A DNA stretch of 64,000 nucleotides from Siphonodentalium dalli. Its lineage: Eukaryota; Mollusca; Scaphopoda; Gadilida; Siphonodentaliidae. Under the pieces are notes generated by a model. The model did no database searches. It was not told the DNA's origin and worked only from the letters and a program-made list of their open reading frames with translations. The position numbers and the translations under genes are program-made. Below, piece by piece: positions 25,201-34,200 of the stretch (position 1 is its first letter; every line of letters starts with the position of its first letter). The DNA lies in assembly GCA_032622095.1 (NCBI GenBank), contig CP136061.1, forward strand, positions 60,533,301 through 60,597,300, read 5' to 3'.

Positions 25201-28200
25201 AGAAATACCATTTCAATATAATTATAATTTTGATATCTAAAAAAATACTCAGGATATTTACCAATGTATCTACTAAGCAGGTACGCCTGGTCCTCTGTAT
25301 TGACGATGTTCCTTCTAAATTTGTCCTTGATATCAACAATGTTTCTCCTAAACCAGAAGCTGTGATCCGACGGATTTTCTGCCTCCAGGATTCCCAGTGT
25401 CAGTTCAAACTCTGTGACTAATTCATAAAATAATGAGGTTGTCAATTTAAACCTTTCATACTATTACAATAGAAGGTCGCTGCATGGCCTAATGTATACC
25501 CCGAAAAGATGCGGCTTTGTCGGTGTTGTATTTCAATAAGAACAAATGGGTCAAATTCTGGCAAAAACAATCGATTCAAAATAGTGACCAACCGTGACCA
25601 AATTCGAACTCGACCTACATTTTCTGACATGTAAATCATTTACCAAATACGAATAAATTCTGTAAAATTGTTCAGTCGATAAAAGCCGACAAATTGACAA
25701 AACTCCGTCAACACTCATTGGGTCGTGACCATTTTGAATTGACCTGCTGCTTTTCTCAAATGTTAAAACCCAGATCCCTTGTTCTACCTCAACCTTCTAT
25801 TTCTCCGAAAGGGAACTTTATACCATGCTTTATACCATGCTTTATACAACAAGTCTACATTCGTAATCTAGAACGTCCATGTCCCCAAAATGTATGCACA
25901 ACGAGCTCCCCACTGAGAGCTCTAACCGAGATATAGTTCACTGCTACATCCGCACACATGACTAAACATATGCACATTGCGTATGAACGTTATTCAATTA
26001 CATATTGCTCATTTGCATACCAGGAGGTATATATCACATTGAAACCTAATGTCAGCATTAGTGGAGTTCTTCTTTTAATAATGATTGATGCCACCTGGTG
26101 GTGTTTAGGAAAGTAAATATTGTTTTTGTTGCGGCAAACCTTTCCATCACTATGGAACTTTTAAGTCCACACACTTTAAAGGTTATGAAACTTTTAAGTC
26201 CACACAATTTAAAGGAAATGATCTGTTTTCGTGAATTGTACACAAACTAAACAGAGATGTTTAGTCGACCTCCGGCTAGCTAAGGCCAATTGCTCTTTTA
26301 GCAAATTTTATTAAGCCAGGAAAATTCTTGCTAATTAACAGGACTGAACTAACGTAACCATCGGCACGCCATACATGTACTATATAGTATGTATATATAT
26401 ATATACCTGACATCTCGTATCTATGTGCGTCCTTCTGCGACAACGCTTCCTTGGCAGCAGATGTAAGGGCTTCCTGCATAATTTTATTCTCCTTCCACCA
26501 CTGTTGTTTAGCTTCATCCTTATCGTCTTTAGCTCGACTGATGAAACCTGGGATATGGTGGCTTATCTTGTGTAGCACATATGTTGGAGGAACTGCATTG
26601 TCATCTTTCTCAAACCACCTTTAAAACAGTGAGGTGACTAATTTGGGTACACTGGAGGATGTTATAACGCATTAGTTTTTCAAAATTTTGATTAGAACAA
26701 ATTTAATTAAAAAAAATATATAAAACTTTGGTGTTAAATTTAGCGAGGAGTTCAATCTAAAAATGTTTGAATTATCAAAATGTGTACGAAGCGCACAAAA
26801 GGGCCGCCGCCGAATAAAGGCTCTGTGTAAGAGCCAAATTTTTGCGAAATGTACACAGGGGCCGCAGCCCCCTTTGTGCGGGGGCCGCATGCCTCTCCGA
26901 TGCTGAATATAGGCTGCCTGTTTTAGCTGAATGTAGGGAGCCTGATTTAGCTGATAGTGTAATACAAAATGGGTGTATTAACACACATCTCGAGGAAGTG
27001 ATATATGATACAGACATAACTCGAATCTTACTTGTTTAACAGTCTCTTAGCTTCATCATTCTTTGTAGCATCACATAACTTCTCAAAAGTATCAGCTTCT
27101 ATTAACCTCGGAAATGCTCTGTACCCATATTTGTGAGACAGGAATGTCTGTTGAAAATAATTCGAAAAAAGTCAGAAATAGCAAATAGTCAAAGATATAT
27201 TGTGTGTTTAATTCTGTTAATCAAACTGATAACTGAAACCTTAGCACTTAGGCCAATGAAATAAAGTAGCATTCAACTGATATTAGGGAGAGGGCTTATA
27301 AGCCAATTGGTTTGTTGATTAATCCCAATTTCCTTCAAACTGTTGTATTTGTTGTAAATATATATTTGATTGTCCATAGAGGGAAACAATGCTATTTAAT
27401 CTAATATTACCAAATTTGTTGATTAATCCCAATTTCCTTCAAACTGTTGTATTTGTTGTAAATATATATTTGATTGTCCATAGAGGGACACAATGCTATT
27501 TAATCTAATATTACCAAAAATTGCAACCACACCAATCATATTATTTCAGGCAACACAATGTCTGAACTACCTAGAATTGAAAACGGTGACTGCTTAAATT
27601 ACGCACAAATTTGTCGCCGATAAACAAAGTTAACAATTTCATCAACAAGAGTACCTCCATATATAATTCTTATATAAGAATAGCAGTGCGTGTTGTAATA
27701 TAAATTGGCAATCTTCAGCATGTTTCCAAGATTGTTATTCCATGGCAATCGAGGCTTTCTGCCTTCAGTGCATGGGTAGCATATCGTCTCACTTCCGGAC
27801 CTAAGATATATACACTCTTAGAACAATGTGTATACATTTTACACTATATTTTTAAAATTTGATCTTAAACAAAATTGTGCAGAAATGACACATGAAATAA
27901 TGTGTCGGTGGAATTTTTTCAACAATAAATATGAGTGAATATGTGAGTAATTATAGTTAGTAGATGATATATGTTCTATTAGAGACACAAACTTCGTAAA
28001 AGCTACCATATTACAAATCTCACAGCAGCTTTAAAACTTTGGACTACACAAGTATGTGCTGTTCAGTTTTGACACAAACACAGTGTATAACAAATATTAA
28101 AACTGCTGACAGCCTTTGCGAGTTTTGTGTCTCCAATAGAACACATCTCGTCGAATAACTATGATACACTCACACATTCACTTATATTCAATGTTGAGGA

Positions 28201-31200
28201 AGTTCCACCGACACAAATGTCATTTCTACACACATTGTTTAAGATCAAATTAAACACATATTGTGTAGAATGTATACATGCACATTTGTTCTAAGCGTGT
28301 ATAAATTAGAGGTATACCACTAGTAGTATAACTATCGATGGTATATGCGTCATGTGTCATTTCTACATAATTTTGTTTAAGATAAGATAAGATAACACAT
28401 ATTGTGTAGAATGTATACACCTTCGTTCTAAGAGTGAACTACACAGAAAACATAATTCCCCCTGTATAAGGAACTAGCCATCACATCGGACGCCCATACG
28501 ATGACAGTGGTAATGGGGAGGTTTAGAGTAATATTGGCGTGAAAGCTCCTCGCAGTATCCGCGGGAACGTTCGATGATAATAATGTATAGCATTTGTAAA
28601 GCGCCTTTCCCATGAGGCCCAAAGCGCTCAAAGTTTTACAATTATAAATATATGGGTATTGATAGTGTCACGGAGCAACTCTGATTAACGATCTCCAGAA
28701 ACAGTCAGATGCTCAGGAGGAGTTCGGGCAAAAGTCCCACCGCAAACTGAAAGTTCTATTCAAACCTACAGTGAAGCCAGATACTCTCAAATTAAGACTA
28801 AACACACCAAATACTGCCTATAGTAGACAGCAAATGATTTGAATCTATAAAATCATCACAGAAACTCATCAAAAACGTCAATCTTTGAAATTTTCGCCGC
28901 TGATTCCACAATGATATTTGATGAACTTCGAACATAAATGTCGTCTTCTAAAGCAAGTGGACTCGCTGCGTGCCGTGTATTCATCAAACACACAATTAAC
29001 CGTCATCGTCAAGAGAGGACGAACAAGCCACGCATGTATATGTTGCTCACCCAGACGAACAACACAAATAACTCAACTAAAAAAAAGTCCGACCAAGCTC
29101 ATTATCAAATTCAAGATGATGAATGAATTTCAAAGCCTTTATACAATTACCACAAAATTTGGACCTGTTGAGAGTTTCTGGCATAGCTTCAGTTCTTTGA
29201 TACATAGCTCGGTGGTCATCTGATCATCTGTAGCTTCATCCCTGACGCCCCATCGCATGTCGACAACCTGGAACTCATAGCCACGTTCCTGACAATACTG
29301 TTTCAACCGCGGATAAACTCGCTCCATCAGGTTGTTCCTCTCATTCTTGGTATCTGAAAAACATAATGGAAAACTATGTTCAAAATGTTTGAGTGGATAC
29401 CGAAAATTATTTTATGCTTGACATAGACAAAATTAATGTATATGTTCGCGACGGGCTTATCGAGAGCGAACATAAACAATTGTCTCAGTCACCAATGAGA
29501 TAATTTTTGTACACAAAAACATTAGATTTTCTTTTTATTATACGCGTTCAGGATTACAACACCTACAATCGATGCACCAACGCCGATAGCTGATATGACC
29601 ATTACTCAGTCTTACATCACTGCCCACAACAGGGAAATATAGTTCCAATATTAATCCATTGAACTTTCCCCCATAAGTTTGTCCAAAACAATTGTATCGT
29701 GACATATAATAATGAACGTAACTTTAGCTACCGATTCATGAGGATTTTGTAATAGTTCTATCGCGCATTGGTACACGTAAGTAAATTGGTCGCGCGCCCA
29801 CGGGATAGTATCAAAGTGAAAATGTCTATATCCAATTCAGGGAGATAACGATATTTATCTAACTGCAACCTATTCTATATATAATCCATTGGTGAGCGTA
29901 TAAAACATTTATATTAGTTTCTGTTGACCCTTTCTTTAATATATACTCATTGATGAGTAGTTCCCTTAGGAAATGTTCAGATAATAAGTTCATCAAATGA
30001 CCATACATGTAGGTTGTTTACTGAACCTATTATCTAAACATTTCCTACCAACTGATAGGAATCCTCGTCATTAGTATTATCTGTAGTATGTTCATATTTC
30101 CTGGACATCCCTCCAGCTGAATCATAGACTATTCCAGTATATACTTTTATAACAGATTATGTACTTTTTGTAAATGTAAACAAATTGAAACAGAATACCA
30201 TTTTATATTAGAATGTAGAGCCTACAAAAATATGCGCGATACATATTTTAGGGACATAATCACAGAGTTCCCACATTTTTCAGATATGACGAATTATGAG
30301 AAATTTTAATTTATTATGAAGAATGAACACAAACCAACCATTAATGTTATATGTGACATGATCCGGTCTTTCTTCACCGCTCGGGATTCCAATAAAAGCT
30401 AGTCAATTGATAATTTATAACTGATGAATTAAATTTAAAGATGAAAAGAGAAAACAGAAATTCGTTAGGAAACTACATTGTACGTGTATATGTATATATG
30501 TTACTCATCTAATATATATAGTTACATGTTGTCAAATTATATGTATTTTATTCATGTTTGCAACTACCCATTTGGGTGTATTTTGCATTAAAATCTTATC
30601 TTATCTTATCTTAACAGATGGAAGAAACTATTTAGTAAATAAAGGGCTAATACAGTTTAGTATTATTTAAGCTATTGCACTTCAAATTAAATTAGACTTT
30701 AGAACAAGCTACACATTGCAGGGTCTAAAGGATATCATTGTCTTTGGCTTCACCACCGCTATAAATAGTTTCTGCATGCATTCTCCATGCATACATGTAG
30801 CTCTTAATACCAGACATCGATCAGTAATTGTTGACTAAGTTAAAGAGTTAATAAAGTTAACTGAAAAAGTTAATCATACCAAGTTTAACTACGTACTAAG
30901 TCAGACTTAATTTATATTCAACAACATGAATCATGTTACTGATGTACATACAGCGCAACTCACTCCTGATGAGATTGGGAATCTGAGATGAGATTAGTTC
31001 CTGTCGAAAATATACTGAGCACTCAATTTAAGACTTGTTGTCAATGGTTACACAACCTGGTGTTTGCTTAAAACAAATTTGTTGGCATTTTGAAATATAT
31101 CGTTATTATCCTCCATATTTGAAGAGTTAGATACAAACTTACAATACTTTGTAAACATATATACAAATACACACAGTGCCGCAGGCAAAACCACATTTAA

Positions 31201-34200
31201 GCTGTCTTAACATTGAAATGAAGCAGGCTATCAATAAGCGCAAACATTGTGATTTAAAAAAAACATCTTGGACGCTCACAGAACGTGTGTTGAGAATAAA
31301 TAGTTTTTTGGAAATTGACATACTATATATGTTGGAATTTCCACAGATATTTAATAGCTCGCTGGCTCCACAAACCGGAGGCGACATGCTGTTAGCTAAC
31401 TCAAGGACATGCTACGAAAATGATACATATAGAGAACAAATTCCATATATGTGTGATGGCTTTCTATACAAATAATGTGATTACAGACTTAGTTTTGTTA
31501 TGCAGAATGTCAAACGTTGTGATTAGAGATGTTTGTGCATTGTCTAATTTGTTTAAATAACAAACTGTACATTTAAAATGAAATATCCTCCATCATATAG
31601 AATGATGTACAAGTAGTCAGCCATTATATAATCAGAATATGTCAGTGTATGTCTCTATGGGGCGTGCCGTCTCCTCTGGATACCCTACATAAAACTACTG
31701 GCACATGTGTTATAAACTGTTCATTCGTGAAGGAAATATTATATACAATGTCAATAAAGTAGTAACAAGAAAAGATAAACACTGCACATTCAATTGTGGA
31801 AATAAAAATCGCGCTACACAATTTTCCAAGTCTAAGACATTCACTCCAGACCCATGTCAGGAAACTTAGAAATGTTTGCAGATAAACAGCCTGATCGGCA
31901 CTTGAAACTAATATAGCTATACATTTCACATGTGAATGTACTGCTTGTAAATATCCGAATAATCTTGGGAGAGAGATACTTTATTACTCCATATCAACGG
32001 AGATTATACATATAATAAAAATATATGCAACAAAAAAATCTTACATATAATTTGGTTCTAGCTATCCCATGTCTGTCGATTATTACATACCAATAATGTA
32101 TTCCTCGCCACCTGTGCAAAATCTGACATGCAATCATGATTAACGAATGAATTATGACAATGAATACAAGTAGCATCATTATTGTACATTTGTTTTGCTA
32201 AAATGTTCGCCATTTTGATGCACATAGGATAGTAATCGGGTACATTGCGGCACAACTCCCAGAGTCTCCACGATGAGTGAACATCATTCTGGTTTCACAT
32301 TGAATAGGAAGCTTAGGGTTTCGTCTTGCTGTACACTGAGATGAACATACGGACATAGGGTATAATATAGCATAATATAGCTACACTTAAATTTATTAGC
32401 AATTGAATGCCAGGGAGAGGTGCTCCGATAAGTTCGGCAACTTTTGCTCCGATCCTCTGTGCACAAACACATATAATCATTGTTATATATCATATATACA
32501 AATCATAGCTACACTTCTCACCTGTAAATGTACTGCTTGTGAATATCCGAACTATCTTCGATGTACTTGGACACTTAATGTCCACTTTGCCATGTGCGAT
32601 CTCGACTTCAACAGAGCGATAATCTTCCAGCTGTTTACGTGTTAGATGACAGTGGTCAATGTAATCTTTCTCCAAATCCTCTGTATCGAACTTTACCAAT
32701 CTTCTTTTTTCTCTGAGTGGAAATTCAACAAGACTTGTATAAGGCTTATATTATGTCATGGATCTCAACTCCGAGTATACCTGTAGAGATTATACTCCAC
32801 CAGATCAAAACCTGGAAACATTTTTGATGTTCCGACAGGGAAGTTTATAACGTTGACATAACGGTACATACACTATATTTCTTAGTTAATACATATTCCT
32901 CCAAGGTCCACTTAATTTTCGAATACCCAGTTAACATACAGCACATATTCCATATTATATTATATTATATAATTTATATACTACTTGGAAGAGGAACCAG
33001 ACATATATATATTCCATCAGAACACGAAACAGCAGTGGCCTAGAAGTGTCCAACAAGTGATAAAGATTCTCAGATTCATTCCAAGACTTCCTCAGATGTC
33101 AATCCAGAATGCATCAGGAATCAAAATAAGAGATAGAGTTATTCCCATTCCAATGTGAATAATAGACTTTACAGTACAGTCCGGATCAAAATTAAACACA
33201 GAACAATGCACAGTACCTCGACAAAAACAGCATGTTCACAGATTATTCGACCGGATCAGTTGATATTACGATGTTTTAGAGCCTCCTCTTTAAAATGATA
33301 TATAATATGGAATATGTTGTATATAATGTGAACTGGTGATTCGACAATTAATGGGCCTTTAATAATGTATTTCACAGTATAGGCGAAGGTCCCAGCTCGA
33401 GGCTACATGATATAGTAATAATGTATTTCACAGTATAGGCGAAGGTACCAGCTCGAGGCTACATGATATAGGTGACTTTGTTGGGCTGATTTTGATTTGG
33501 GTTGTTTACAATCATGGACATTCTACATGGTAATCAAATCAATGGTTATCGACTCACAAAATTCATGCAATCTGGAGTTGGGACCACCCCGTATTATTAA
33601 AGAAATAGTCAGTGTGTTTATTGGATGTTATAAGATTCCTCGTAAGAACATAAAAAGTCCTCTTGTTGTGAACTGATACTCAGATGGACGGACACAACAA
33701 ATTATTTGTAGGAAAACAAAGAAGGTTAACGCTAGAACAGAAAATGTCAATAGTGTTATTGTACACTCTTTTCAAAGCTGTCCAAATGGCGAAGTTCCAT
33801 AACAAATTTGAATGAGATTACTCTGGTCGTCAAACCCCGATTTTTGGTTAATCTTGTTTTTGGCGTATAAAGTTTTTTTCTCGGCGGATTCTAGTGATCT
33901 ATGGTCCCCTTCTGAAGAATCTACCAACTGACCCGGTGTCAGCTAAGGGATGTTCATAAATCGGATAAACAAATGTGGTGGTCAATATGGCCGAATTTAT
34001 CAAAATAAAATTGCAACACCATGGAGTTGAAAGAAGATATAGAAACAACGATTTGTCACAATTGTTATGTTTTCTGGATGCAACTTTATAAATTTCAGCT
34101 CAACGTTTAATAAAATGTTCAAAGAAGGCCACCACGATGGCGGCTTAAAGACATATTATGGACTTGTTCGAGTGCGATAAACTTATAAGTTAGTTCTCAG

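Noticed and set aside
25085-25339. Alternative-frame minus-strand ORF over exon 6
   Set aside because: Frame-shifted shadow of the true exon; lacks the conserved residues and runs through the donor.
31642-32255. Minus-strand ORFs in intron 2 as extra exons of gene 1
   Set aside because: Exon 2 to exon 3 already joins in phase in the middle of a conserved motif (STFT|DTKNER), leaving no room for another exon.
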